From Algiphilus sp. (GTDB lineage: Bacteria; Pseudomonadota; Gammaproteobacteria; Nevskiales; Nevskiaceae): 64,000 nt of DNA. A model generated the notes under the pieces. That model saw nothing but the letters and a program-made list of their open reading frames with translations, was not told where the DNA came from and ran no database searches. The stretch covers positions 1 to 64,000 of the forward strand of contig NZ_JAGLEJ010000024.1 of the NCBI RefSeq assembly GCF_023145115.1. The letters are read 5' to 3'. Shown here one piece after another: positions 16,881 through 25,686 of this stretch. Position 1 is the stretch's first letter. Every line of letters starts with the position of its first letter. The translations under genes were made by a program, and so were the position numbers.

Positions 16881-18571
16881 CTGGAGCCAAGCAGTCCACC
16901 CTAGCCGAGCAGACGACGCTCGCCCGCCTTTATCACTGGGAAGCGACACGCCCGGATGTCGTTCACCTGACCCAGCCCCTCGGCAACGGAAAGGTCGCCG
17001 AGTACACCTGGGCGCAGAGCATGGATCAGGTCCGGCGCATGGCCGCGCACCTGCGCTCGCTCGAGCTCCCGCCCGGCAGCAATATCGCGCTGCTGGCTAA
17101 GAACTCGGCGCACTGGATGCTGGCCGACTGGGCGATCTGGATGGCCGGTCACGTCACGGTGCCGCTGTTCCCGACGCTGAATGCCGAGACCGTGCGCTAC
17201 GTGCTCGACCACAGCGAAGCCAGGCTGCTCTTCGTCGGCAAGCTGGACGACTGGGACATGATGGCGCCCGGGATTCCCGGCGAACTCCCGGTGGTTACCC
17301 TGCCCCTGGCACCGGCCGAGGTCGAGGGCCGAGCCTGGGACGACATCACCGCCGCCACCGAGCCCCTGACGGGCAAGCCGGACCGCCAGTCCGACGAGCT
17401 CGCCACCATCGTCTACACCTCCGGGAGCACCGGTCAGCCGAAGGGTGTGATGCAGAGCTTCCATTCGTTCCAGGTCTGCGGAACGCTGCTGCAGGACCTG
17501 TTCCCGGTGTCGACCGAGGACCGCATGCTTTCCTACCTCCCGCTGGCGCATGTCGCCGAGCGCATGGTGGTGGAGAACAACGCCGTCTACCACGGCTTCC
17601 ACGTCTACTTCGCGGAGTCCCTCGACACCTTCGTCGAGGACCTCCGGCGCGCACGCCCGACGATGTTCTTCTCGGTCCCGCGTCTGTGGACCAAGTTCTA
17701 TCTCGCGGTCTGCGACAAGCTCCCGCTCAAGAAGCAGCGGGTGCTCTTCCGCATCCCGATCCTGGGCAAGCGCATCAAGCACAAGATCCTCGAGCAGCTG
17801 GGTCTGGAGAACGTGCGGGTGGCCTTCACCGGTGCGGCACCGCTGCCCGAGAAGATCCTCGCCTGGTATCGCGGACTCGGTCTCGATCTGCTCGAGGCCT
17901 ACGGCATGAGCGAGAACTGCGCCTACTCGCACTTCACGCGTCCCGGTGACGCCAAGTCGGGCTACGTCGGACCGGCCAACCCCGGCGTCGAGTGCCGCAT
18001 CGACCCCGAGACCGGCGAGGTGCAGGTCAAGAGTCCGGGCCAGATGATGGGCTACTACAAGGAGCCCGAGAAGACCGCCGAATGCATGACCGAGGACGGC
18101 TTCTTCAAGACCGGCGACATGGGCGAGGTCGACGACCAGGGCCGCCTGCGCATCACCGGGCGGGTGAAGGATCTCTTCAAGACGGCCAAGGGCAAGTACG
18201 TCGCGCCGGTCCCCATCGAGAACAAGCTCGGGGCCCACAGCAAGGTCGAGGTCGCCTGCCTGTGCGGCGCCAACCAGTCGGCCACCTTCGCGCTGATCCT
18301 GCTATCCGAGGAACTGCGCGGACGCGCCATCGAGGCCACCGAGCGCGAGGAGATCGCCGCCGAGATGGTGACACTGCGCGACGAGGTCAACGCGACCCTC
18401 GACCCGCACGAGCACATCGCGTTCATGGTGCTGCTGCGCTCCGAATGGAACATCGAGAACGGCTTCCTCACGCCCACCATGAAGATCCGTCGCAACGTCA
18501 TCGAGAACCACTACGAACCGCACGCGCCGCAGTGGTTCGGCATGCGGCAGTCCGTCATCTGGGAGGACTGA
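16877..18571 (+). CDS. AMP-binding long-chain acyl-CoA synthetase
   Basis: A 564-residue adenylate-forming enzyme that activates a fatty acid to acyl-CoA. The ATP motif TSGSTGQPKG is near residue 178, the AYGMSEN motif near 342, and the hinge/ligation segment TGRVKDLFKTAKGKYVAP near 425. The start is GTG 16877, overlapping the TetR stop by four bases, with GGAGGAG upstream. Co-transcription with the regulator ties the acid it activates to the Cyt-1/Cyt-3 regulon. It is close to the long-chain ligase group used by hydrocarbon degraders; exact chain specificity cannot be told. Confidence 0.9.
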   Translation: MTGAKQSTLAEQTTLARLYHWEATRPDVVHLTQPLGNGKVAEYTWAQSMDQVRRMAAHLRSLELPPGSNIALLAKNSAHWMLADWAIWMAGHVTVPLFPTLNAETVRYVLDHSEARLLFVGKLDDWDMMAPGIPGELPVVTLPLAPAEVEGRAWDDITAATEPLTGKPDRQSDELATIVYTSGSTGQPKGVMQSFHSFQVCGTLLQDLFPVSTEDRMLSYLPLAHVAERMVVENNAVYHGFHVYFAESLDTFVEDLRRARPTMFFSVPRLWTKFYLAVCDKLPLKKQRVLFRIPILGKRIKHKILEQLGLENVRVAFTGAAPLPEKILAWYRGLGLDLLEAYGMSENCAYSHFTRPGDAKSGYVGPANPGVECRIDPETGEVQVKSPGQMMGYYKEPEKTAECMTEDGFFKTGDMGEVDDQGRLRITGRVKDLFKTAKGKYVAPVPIENKLGAHSKVEVACLCGANQSATFALILLSEELRGRAIEATEREEIAAEMVTLRDEVNATLDPHEHIAFMVLLRSEWNIENGFLTPTMKIRRNVIENHYEPHAPQWFGMRQSVIWED

Positions 18572-18590
18572 CCACTGCATCGCCGGCAAC

Positions 18591-18625
18591 AACGAAACGG
18601 GCGCCCCTGAGGCGCCCGTTTCGTT
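18591..18625. terminator. Bidirectional rho-independent terminator
   Basis: A 15-base-pair perfect stem (arms 18591-18605 and 18611-18625, loop CCTGA) lies between the convergent ligase and racemase genes. The arm ends are T-rich on each outgoing strand (GTTTCGTT), so it can stop transcripts from both sides. Confidence 0.8.
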
Positions 18626-18670
18626 TCATGCCCATGATGTCGTCGCGCACTCGCGCGACGCATGGCGCCC

Positions 18671-20020
18671 TCAGCCAGCAGTCTTCTTCGCCGCCCGCCC
18701 CTTCCTGACGGGGGTCTTGCGCGCGCCACCGGCCTTCCGGGCCGTGCCCGCCGCCTTCTTGCCCGCTCCGCCGCCGGACGCCGGCGCCGCCTTGCCGAGC
18801 CCGCCGAGGACGGCGTCGTTGTCGGCGCCGAGCGCCGGCGCAGGCGCCACCGGGGTGAGCGGGTGCGAGAAGCGCAGCGGGAACGCGAAGGCCGGCTTGC
18901 CGTTGTCGTCCTCGATGAGGTTGCGGGCCACCACCTGCGGATCGCGCAGCGTCTCGTCGAGGGAAAGGATGGGCGTCACGCAGGCATCGCGATCACCGAG
19001 CAGCGCCGCCCAGCTGTCGCGCGTGCGGGTGAGGAAGATCGCCTGCAGGGCGAGCCGCACCGGTGCGGTCACGCGACGCGCGCGGCTCATGTCCCCGACG
19101 CTGGCCAGCAGCTTGTCGAACTGATTGCCCCCCGTGCCGCTGTCGGACTTCGCCTTCTTCTTGCCACCCTTGCCGCTCTTTCCTCCACCCTTGAGCGCCT
19201 TCAGCAGGCGCCCGCGCAGCGGCTTCGGCGCCAGCTCCGCGAGCGCTTCCAGCAGCTTGGCGAAGAACTTGGGCTCCAGCGCGCCCACGGCGAGATACTT
19301 TCCGTCGCGGCAGCGGTAGACCGTGTAGTTGGGCAGCGCGCCGGTGAGCATGTCGGCGCCGCGCTCCGGCGCCTTGCCGCTGCCACGCAGCGTCGACATC
19401 GCAATGGTCTGCAGCGCCAGCGAGCCATCCATCATGGCGGAATCGATCATCGTGCCCTGACCGGACGCACGCGCCCCGATGACGGCCGCCAGAATGCCGA
19501 GCGCACAGGTAAGGCCGCCGCCGGCGAGGTCAGCGATCTGCACGTTGCTCTGCGCCGGCGCACCGCCGGCACGGCCGATCTGGTCCATGACGCCCGCGAT
19601 GGCGAGGTAGTTCATGTCGTGACCGGCCCAGTCACGGTAGGGCCCGGTGGCGCCGTAACCGGTCAGGGACGCGTACACCAGGCGTGGATTGAACGCCTTG
19701 AGCTGCTCGTACCCGCAGCCCAGCCGCTCCATCACGCCGGGGCGGAACGATTCCAGGACAACGTCAGCATCGCGCGCCAGCTCGAAGAACTGGGCGCGGT
19801 GCTGCTCGTCGCGCAGATCCAGCGTGACCGACTTCTTGCCGCGGTTGACCAGAGCGAACATGTCGGGCGTGCCGCGCGCATAGTCGCCTCCGGCAGGATC
19901 CTCGATCTTGATGACCTCGGCCCCCATCTGCGCGAGATAGAGCGTGCAGAAGGGCCCGGGCAGCAGTCGGGAGAGGTCGAGGACGCGGATGCCCTCGAGC
20001 AGCGGATTGGTGGTGGTCAT
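18671..20020 (-). CDS. Alpha-methylacyl-CoA racemase with Lys-rich insert and tail
   Basis: A 449-residue CaiB/BaiF-superfamily protein. H134 in GHDMNYL, D164 in ADLAGGG and E249 in GALEP correspond to His126, Asp156 and Glu241 of the mycobacterial racemase MCR with a constant offset of eight, so it is assigned as a racemase and not a transferase. Such enzymes convert (2R)- to (2S)-methylacyl-CoA so methyl-branched chains can enter beta-oxidation. Two additions are unusual: a Gly/Lys-rich loop at about 278-298 and a Lys/Ala/Gly-rich tail from about 417 to the end containing KTPVRK. The ATG at 20020 is four bases after the isomerase stop. It is the last gene of the seven-gene operon. Confidence 0.9.
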   Translation of the reverse strand: MTTTNPLLEGIRVLDLSRLLPGPFCTLYLAQMGAEVIKIEDPAGGDYARGTPDMFALVNRGKKSVTLDLRDEQHRAQFFELARDADVVLESFRPGVMERLGCGYEQLKAFNPRLVYASLTGYGATGPYRDWAGHDMNYLAIAGVMDQIGRAGGAPAQSNVQIADLAGGGLTCALGILAAVIGARASGQGTMIDSAMMDGSLALQTIAMSTLRGSGKAPERGADMLTGALPNYTVYRCRDGKYLAVGALEPKFFAKLLEALAELAPKPLRGRLLKALKGGGKSGKGGKKKAKSDSGTGGNQFDKLLASVGDMSRARRVTAPVRLALQAIFLTRTRDSWAALLGDRDACVTPILSLDETLRDPQVVARNLIEDDNGKPAFAFPLRFSHPLTPVAPAPALGADNDAVLGGLGKAAPASGGGAGKKAAGTARKAGGARKTPVRKGRAAKKTAG

Positions 20021-20024
20021 GGAG

Positions 20025-20825
20025 TCATCGGCCCTTGAAGTTGGGCTTGCGCTTCTGGACGAAGGCCATACTACCTTCCAGGAAGTCCTCCGAGCGGCCG
20101 CACTCGCGCTGCAGATCGGCCTCGAGGTCCAGCTGCGCCTCCAGGCTGTTCTGCGCCGAGGCGTGAATCGCGCGCTTGATGCGGCTGATGGCCACGGTCG
20201 GCCCCTTCGCAAGGCGCAGCGCCAGCGTCTGCGCGGTCTCCATGAGCTTCTCGTCGTCGACGATGTCCCAGATCAGCCCCCACTCGAGGGCCTTGTCGGC
20301 CGGCAGGCGCTCGCCCAGCAGCGCCGTGCCCATGGCGCGCTGGGTACCGATGACGCGCGGCAGCAACCAGGTGCCGCCGGCGTCCGGGATAAGGCCGATG
20401 TTGACGAATGCCTGCAGGAAGTAGGCGGAACGCCCCGCGATGGTGAGATCGGCCATCAACGCCACATTGGCACCCGCGCCCGCCGCCAGACCATTGACGG
20501 CGGCGATCACCGGCTTGGGCAGATCGCGCATCTTGAGCAGCAGCGGGTTGTAGTACCGGTCGAGCGGGTAGCCGAGATCTAGCCGGCCCTTGACGTCCAG
20601 CGGCGGGTTCGCGCTGGAGGCATCGAGGTCGGCGCCCGACGAGAAGGCACGGCCCTCTCCGGTGATGATGATGGCGCCGACGGCATCGTCGTCGGCCGCC
20701 CTGCCGAAGGCATCGGTGAGCTCGTCCATGAGCTCGACGGTCATGGCGTTGAGCGCCTTGGGCCGGTTCATGCTGATGTGCGCTACGCCGTCCTCGACGG
20801 CGTAGAGGATGTCCTGGTAACTCAT
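20025..20825 (-). CDS. Crotonase-family enoyl-CoA isomerase (PaaG-like)
   Basis: A 266-residue crotonase fold with oxyanion-hole segments SSGADL and GLAAGAGAN. The two glutamates of true hydratases are absent (N120/A139 region), while D148 in GLIPDAGG matches the single catalytic acid of PaaG-type and delta3-delta2 isomerases. It probably moves double bonds in unsaturated acyl-CoAs. Its start overlaps the acyl-CoA dehydrogenase stop (ATGA). Confidence 0.82.
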   Translation of the reverse strand: MSYQDILYAVEDGVAHISMNRPKALNAMTVELMDELTDAFGRAADDDAVGAIIITGEGRAFSSGADLDASSANPPLDVKGRLDLGYPLDRYYNPLLLKMRDLPKPVIAAVNGLAAGAGANVALMADLTIAGRSAYFLQAFVNIGLIPDAGGTWLLPRVIGTQRAMGTALLGERLPADKALEWGLIWDIVDDEKLMETAQTLALRLAKGPTVAISRIKRAIHASAQNSLEAQLDLEADLQRECGRSEDFLEGSMAFVQKRKPNFKGR

Positions 20826-21973
20826 GACGTCTCCTTGTCGAGTATGGCGCGCGCGACGATCTCCTTCATGATCTCGGAGGTGCCGGCGAGAATGCGGTGG
20901 ATGCGCTCATCCTGGTACATGCGGCAGATCGGGTACTCGTCCATGTAGCCGGCACCGCCGTGCAGCTGCACGCCCTCGTCGACCGCGCGCCCCTGGAGCT
21001 CGCTGGTGAACAGCTTGGCACGGGCGGCATCCTCGGCGGTCAGGCGGCCGGCATTGTGCTCCGCGACGCAGCGGTCGACATAGACCTGGGCGATGTCGGC
21101 GTCGGTATCGAGCGCCGCGAGCTTGAAGCGGGTGTTCTGCATCTTGCTGAGCGGCTTGCCGAAGACCTTGCGGTTGCGCACGAACTCGCGCGTCACGTCG
21201 ATCGCCGCCCGCGCACCGGCGAGATTGCCGCAGGCCGCGATCAGGCGTTCCTCGGCCAACCCCTGCATGAGATGGATGAAGCCCATGTGCGGCTTGCCCA
21301 GCACGTTCGCCTTGGGCACGCGCAGGTCGCGGAAGAAGAGCTCGGCAGTGTCCTGCGAGTGCATGCCCATCTTCTTGAGCCTGCGCCCGCGCTCGAAGCC
21401 CTCCATGCCGCGCTCGACCAGGAACAGGGTCACGCCGTGCGGATTCTCCGGATCGGTGCGGGCCGCCACCACCACGACATCCGCGAGGATGCCGTTGGAG
21501 ATGTAGGTCTTGGCCCCGTTGAGCACCCAGTGGTCGCCCTTGTCCTCGGCGCGCGTCTTCATGCCGGCGAGATCGGAGCCGGCATCGGGCTCGGTCATGG
21601 CGATGGCGAGGATCCGCTCGCCGCTGATCATGTCGGGCAGCAGGCGCTCGCGCTGCTCCTCGGTACCGAAGTGCTTGAGGTAAGGGGCCACCAGCCGGCT
21701 GTGCAGCGTGATGAAGTAGCCGCTGTCGCCGAAGCGGGCGTTCTCCTCGATCAGGACCTGCTCGTAGCGGAAGTCCTCGATGCCGAGACCGCCGTACTTC
21801 TCGTCCGCCCACATGCACAGGAAGCCGGCGTTGCCGGCCTTCCGGAACGCCTCCCGGTCCACCATGCCCGCCTCCCGCCAGGCCTCGCCGTGCGGATGGA
21901 TCTCGGTCTGGAAGAACTTGCGGGCGTTGTCGCGGAAGAGCTCGAGCTCGGAGGGGACTTCGGGACGTTGCAT
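20822..21973 (-). CDS. Acyl-CoA dehydrogenase, IVD/LCAD type
   Basis: A 383-residue acyl-CoA dehydrogenase with MTEPDAGSDLAG near residue 127 and the C-terminal VQLHGGAGYMDEYP segment. The EGT glutamate position reads AGT, and Glu242 in LAEERL is the likely base, as in branched-chain and long-chain enzymes. This is the same class as the gene at 3911. It stands between the aldehyde dehydrogenase and the isomerase in the operon. Confidence 0.9.
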   Translation of the reverse strand: MQRPEVPSELELFRDNARKFFQTEIHPHGEAWREAGMVDREAFRKAGNAGFLCMWADEKYGGLGIEDFRYEQVLIEENARFGDSGYFITLHSRLVAPYLKHFGTEEQRERLLPDMISGERILAIAMTEPDAGSDLAGMKTRAEDKGDHWVLNGAKTYISNGILADVVVVAARTDPENPHGVTLFLVERGMEGFERGRRLKKMGMHSQDTAELFFRDLRVPKANVLGKPHMGFIHLMQGLAEERLIAACGNLAGARAAIDVTREFVRNRKVFGKPLSKMQNTRFKLAALDTDADIAQVYVDRCVAEHNAGRLTAEDAARAKLFTSELQGRAVDEGVQLHGGAGYMDEYPICRMYQDERIHRILAGTSEIMKEIVARAILDKETS

Positions 21974-21999
21974 TCAGCGGTTTCCGGTGACGAAAGAAG

Positions 22000-23469
22000 C
22001 TAGAAGCGCTCGCGGCGCGGTCGGTTGTGCAGCATGAAGCCCAGTACCCACGCCGCCATCGCGCCGAACGGAGGCTGCAGCAGGGCACCCGCCTTGGTCA
22101 GGCGACTCTGGAAGAGCACCGGCTTCATGTGCGAGAAGCGCTCGAAACCACTGCGTCCGTGATAGGCACCGATGCCGCTGGCACCGACGCCGCCGAAGGG
22201 CAGATTGTGCTGGATGGCGTGATAGCCGCAGCCGTTGATGCTCACGCCACCGGCGATGGTCCGCCGCAGCACGCGATCGACATCGGCCCTGCGCCGACTG
22301 AAGAAGTAGAGCGCGAGCGGGCGCTCGCCGCGATTCACCTGCGCGATGGCGTCGTCGAGCGTGCGATAGGTCGCCACCGGCAGCACCGGGCCGAAGATCT
22401 CCTCCCGACTGAGCCTGATGTCGTCGGGAGCACCCGAGACCAGGGTCGGCGGGAACACGCCGTTGCCGCTGTTGCAGTCCTCCCGGGCGGGATTGAACTG
22501 CTCCACCGTGGCACCGCCGTCACCGGCCTCGCGCACCCAGGCGTCGAGCCGTTCCCAGTCGCGGGCCATCAGCACGCGGCCGTAGTCCGGATTGTCGACC
22601 AGACTGGGGTAGAAGCGGCGGATCGCCGCGCGTGCGTGCTCCAGGAATGCATCGCGATCGCCGTCGGCGACCAGCGCATAGTCGCCGGTAACGCAGGTCT
22701 GGCCAGCGTTGAGCAGCTTGGTCTGGACGATGGTTTCGGCAGCGTGCTTGAGATCGTAGCCCGGCCCGACGATGGCCGGGGACTTGCCGCCCAGCTCCAG
22801 GGTCACCGGCACCAGATGCTCGGCCGCGTCGCGCATGATCAGCTTGCCGACCCGGGTCGACCCGGTGAACACGAGGTGGTCGAAGGGCAGCTTCGAGAAC
22901 TGCTCCGCCACCGCGTCATCGCCGACGACAACGCCGACCTCCTCGGGTGCGAACACGCCGGCGACGATCTCGGCGATCAGCGCACTCGTCTTCGGCGTGC
23001 GCTCGGACGGCTTGATCATGACGTGATTGCCCGCTGCCAGCGCACCCACTGCCGGCGACAGCGCCGTCATCACCGGGTAGTTGAAGGCCCCGATGACACC
23101 GACCACACCGAGCGGCTGCGGCATGAGCCGCGCGCGGCTGGGCAGGAACTGCCAGTTGGCCGATACCCGCCGCGGGCGCATCCAGCGCTTGAGTCGGCCA
23201 CGCGCATGCCGCAGGTCATCGAGCACCACGAACAGTTCGAGCATCGACTCCTGCGGCGCGCGGCCGCCGAAGTCCGCGCTGATGGCGGCGGCGATATCCG
23301 TCCGCCGCGCCACCAGCGCGTCCTCGAAGCGCCGCAGCGCATCGCGCCGCTCGCGGAACCCCGACGGCTCGCCGCGGGCCGTGAAGGCGGCCCGCTGCCG
23401 GTCCAGGAGAGTCGCGAGATCATCGATCCCGTGATCGTTCGTTGAAGCGACGGCGGGTTGCGCGGACAT
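22000..23469 (-). CDS. Aldehyde dehydrogenase (coniferyl-aldehyde dehydrogenase group)
   Basis: A 489-residue NAD(P)-dependent aldehyde dehydrogenase. The general-base Glu is in LELGGKSP, the nucleophile Cys in GQTCVTGDY, and FGPVLPV near 350 is typical. The C-terminal region (QPPFGAMAAWVLGFML) is hydrophobic and may associate with membrane, as in fatty-aldehyde dehydrogenases of this group. ATG 23469 is 20 bases after the FadJ-like stop; the longer frame upstream is a shadow. In this operon it would turn an aldehyde into the acid later activated to CoA. Confidence 0.9.
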   Translation of the reverse strand: MSAQPAVASTNDHGIDDLATLLDRQRAAFTARGEPSGFRERRDALRRFEDALVARRTDIAAAISADFGGRAPQESMLELFVVLDDLRHARGRLKRWMRPRRVSANWQFLPSRARLMPQPLGVVGVIGAFNYPVMTALSPAVGALAAGNHVMIKPSERTPKTSALIAEIVAGVFAPEEVGVVVGDDAVAEQFSKLPFDHLVFTGSTRVGKLIMRDAAEHLVPVTLELGGKSPAIVGPGYDLKHAAETIVQTKLLNAGQTCVTGDYALVADGDRDAFLEHARAAIRRFYPSLVDNPDYGRVLMARDWERLDAWVREAGDGGATVEQFNPAREDCNSGNGVFPPTLVSGAPDDIRLSREEIFGPVLPVATYRTLDDAIAQVNRGERPLALYFFSRRRADVDRVLRRTIAGGVSINGCGYHAIQHNLPFGGVGASGIGAYHGRSGFERFSHMKPVLFQSRLTKAGALLQPPFGAMAAWVLGFMLHNRPRRERF

Positions 23470-23488
23470 GACCGGCTCCTGCAGCGCG

Positions 23489-25651
23489 TCAGGCTGCCTT
23501 GGCGGTGGGATAGAAGGCCTGGCCCTCGCGGGCGCGCTCGACCAGCCCCGGGGACGGCTCGAAGCGCGGACCGTGCCTGGCGGCCAGGGCCTCGCAGTCG
23601 GCGACGAATTCCGCCGCGCCGACCGTATCGATGTACGACAGCACGCCGCCGGTCCAGGCGGGATACCCGATACCGAGGATCGAACCGACATCGGCATCGA
23701 CCGCGGTATTGATCACGCCCTCCTCGAAGCAGCGCGCGCTCTCCAGCGCCATGATCGTGAGGAAGCGCTTCTTGACCTCCTCGACGTCCGGCTGCTCGGC
23801 GGCCTGCGGGAAGGCCTCGGCGAGCCCGGGCCAGAGCCGCTTGGGCCCACCCTCGGGGTAGTCGTAGAAGCCACCCCCGAAGCGGCGTCCGGGCCGGTCG
23901 AGCTCGTCGACCATCTTGTCGATGACCGGACGACCGATCTTGCCGCGGAACTTGTCATCGAGGCCGTCGGCATCCTGCTGGCGGAAGATGCTCTGCTGCA
24001 GGCTGAGCGTGACCTCGTCGGAGGCGGCCAGCGGACCGACCGGGAAGCCCGCCTGCTTGGCGGCGTTCTCGATCAGCGCCGGCGCGATGCCGTCGAGCAG
24101 CATGCGCAGGCCTTCCTGCGTGAAGCAGCCGAACACGCGGCTGGTGAAGAAGCCCGGCGAGTCGTGCACGATAATCGGCGTCTTCTTGATCTGCTGCACG
24201 TAGTCGAGCGTGCGCGCAAGCGTCTCGTCGCTGGTCTGCTCGCCGACGATGATCTCGACCAGCGGCATCTTCTCGACCGGCGAGAAGAAGTGGATGCCGA
24301 TGAAGTTGTTCGGACGGCTCGACGCCTTGGCGAGGCCGGTGATGGGCAGGGTCGAGGTGTTGGAGCCGAACACCGCCGTCTCGGGAATCACGGCCTCGGT
24401 CTTGGCCGTGACATCGGCCTTGATGGCGCGGTCCTCGAACACCGCCTCGACCACCAGATCGCAGCCGTCCAGCTTGGCGTAGTCGGTGGTGGTGGTGATC
24501 CGGCCCAGGATCTGGTCCATCTTCTCCTGGGTGGTGCGCCCCTTCTTGAGGCTGTCGGCCTGCAGCTTCTCGATGCCGGCCTTGCCGCGGTCGGCGCCTT
24601 CCTGGCTGGCGTCGAGCAGCACGACCTCCATGCCCGCCTTGGCACTGACGTGCGCGATGCCCGCGCCCATCATGCCGGCACCGAGCACACCCAGCTTGCG
24701 CACCTGCGACTTCGGCACGTCCTTGGGTCGGCCCATGAGCTTGTCGGCAGCGCCCTTGTTCACGAACATGGTGCGGATCAGATTGCGCGCGACCGTGCCG
24801 GACAGCAGCTTGCCGAAGTACTTGCTCTCGATGCGCAGGCCGACGTCGATCGGCACCTGGGTGCCCTCGTAGACGCAGGACATGATCGCCTGCGGCGCCG
24901 GATAGTTGCCCTGCGTGGCCGACGCGGTCAGTGCGTTGCCGGCGACGAAGGATTCGCTCGCGTGCGGCGCCATGGGGCCGGCACCGCCGGGAATCTTGAA
25001 GCCCTTGCGGTCCCAGGGCTGCTCCGCGCTGGGCTCGCCGTTCAGCCAGGCGCGCGCGCGATCCACCAGCTCGGCGGCCGGCGCCGTCTCGTGCACGATG
25101 CCCATCTTGAGCGCCTCGGCCGGCTTGACCTGCTTGCCCTGCAGCAGCAGCGGCAGCGACGCCGGGATGCCGACGAGTCGCGGCAGGCGCTGGGTGCCGC
25201 CGGCACCGGGCAGCAGCCCGACATTGACCTCGGGCAGGCCGACCACGGCGCGCGGGTCGTCGCTCAGCACGCGATAGTGGCAGGCAAGGCAGATCTCGAG
25301 ACCGCCGCCCAGCGCCAGCCCGTTGATGGCGGCGGCGAAGGGCTTGCCGCAGGTTTCCATGCGGCGGAACAGCACCGAAAGCTCCTCCGAATTGCCCGCG
25401 GCCTCGACCGCATCGATGCCGCGGTCGAAGGACGCCAGCATGCCCTTGAGGTCCGCACCCGCGACGAAGCTGCCCTGCTTCGCGGAGGTGATGATGGCGC
25501 CCTTGATGCCGTCGTCGCCGGCGATGCGATCGATCGCCGCATCGAGCTCGCTGGTGAGTTCGGGCGTGATGACGTTCATGGAGCGATCGGGCAGGTCGAT
25601 GCTGAGCAGCGCGATGCCCTGACTGTCGATGTCGATATTCAGCGTGGTCAT
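23489..25651 (-). CDS. fadJ: 3-hydroxyacyl-CoA dehydrogenase / enoyl-CoA hydratase (FadJ-like)
   Basis: A 720-residue bifunctional beta-oxidation subunit. The N-terminal hydratase has both glutamates (GGGLE and LPEVNVG) and the IPG-like loop LLPGAGGTQ. The dehydrogenase begins at LGVLGAGMMGAGIAH (about 317) with an NAD-binding Rossmann fold, and two C-terminal 3HCDH domains follow. Start ATG 25651, 35 bases from the thiolase stop. With the thiolase it forms the multienzyme core of the operon; assignment as FadJ and not FadB rests on general resemblance only. Confidence 0.92.
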   Translation of the reverse strand: MTTLNIDIDSQGIALLSIDLPDRSMNVITPELTSELDAAIDRIAGDDGIKGAIITSAKQGSFVAGADLKGMLASFDRGIDAVEAAGNSEELSVLFRRMETCGKPFAAAINGLALGGGLEICLACHYRVLSDDPRAVVGLPEVNVGLLPGAGGTQRLPRLVGIPASLPLLLQGKQVKPAEALKMGIVHETAPAAELVDRARAWLNGEPSAEQPWDRKGFKIPGGAGPMAPHASESFVAGNALTASATQGNYPAPQAIMSCVYEGTQVPIDVGLRIESKYFGKLLSGTVARNLIRTMFVNKGAADKLMGRPKDVPKSQVRKLGVLGAGMMGAGIAHVSAKAGMEVVLLDASQEGADRGKAGIEKLQADSLKKGRTTQEKMDQILGRITTTTDYAKLDGCDLVVEAVFEDRAIKADVTAKTEAVIPETAVFGSNTSTLPITGLAKASSRPNNFIGIHFFSPVEKMPLVEIIVGEQTSDETLARTLDYVQQIKKTPIIVHDSPGFFTSRVFGCFTQEGLRMLLDGIAPALIENAAKQAGFPVGPLAASDEVTLSLQQSIFRQQDADGLDDKFRGKIGRPVIDKMVDELDRPGRRFGGGFYDYPEGGPKRLWPGLAEAFPQAAEQPDVEEVKKRFLTIMALESARCFEEGVINTAVDADVGSILGIGYPAWTGGVLSYIDTVGAAEFVADCEALAARHGPRFEPSPGLVERAREGQAFYPTAKAA

Positions 25652-25686
25652 GTCGTGATCCGTTGTTCGATGGGAGGCGCGGCGCG

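Noticed and set aside
18591..18625. Riboswitch or ncRNA at the long hairpin
   Set aside because: Simple perfect stem between convergent stops; a terminator explains it.
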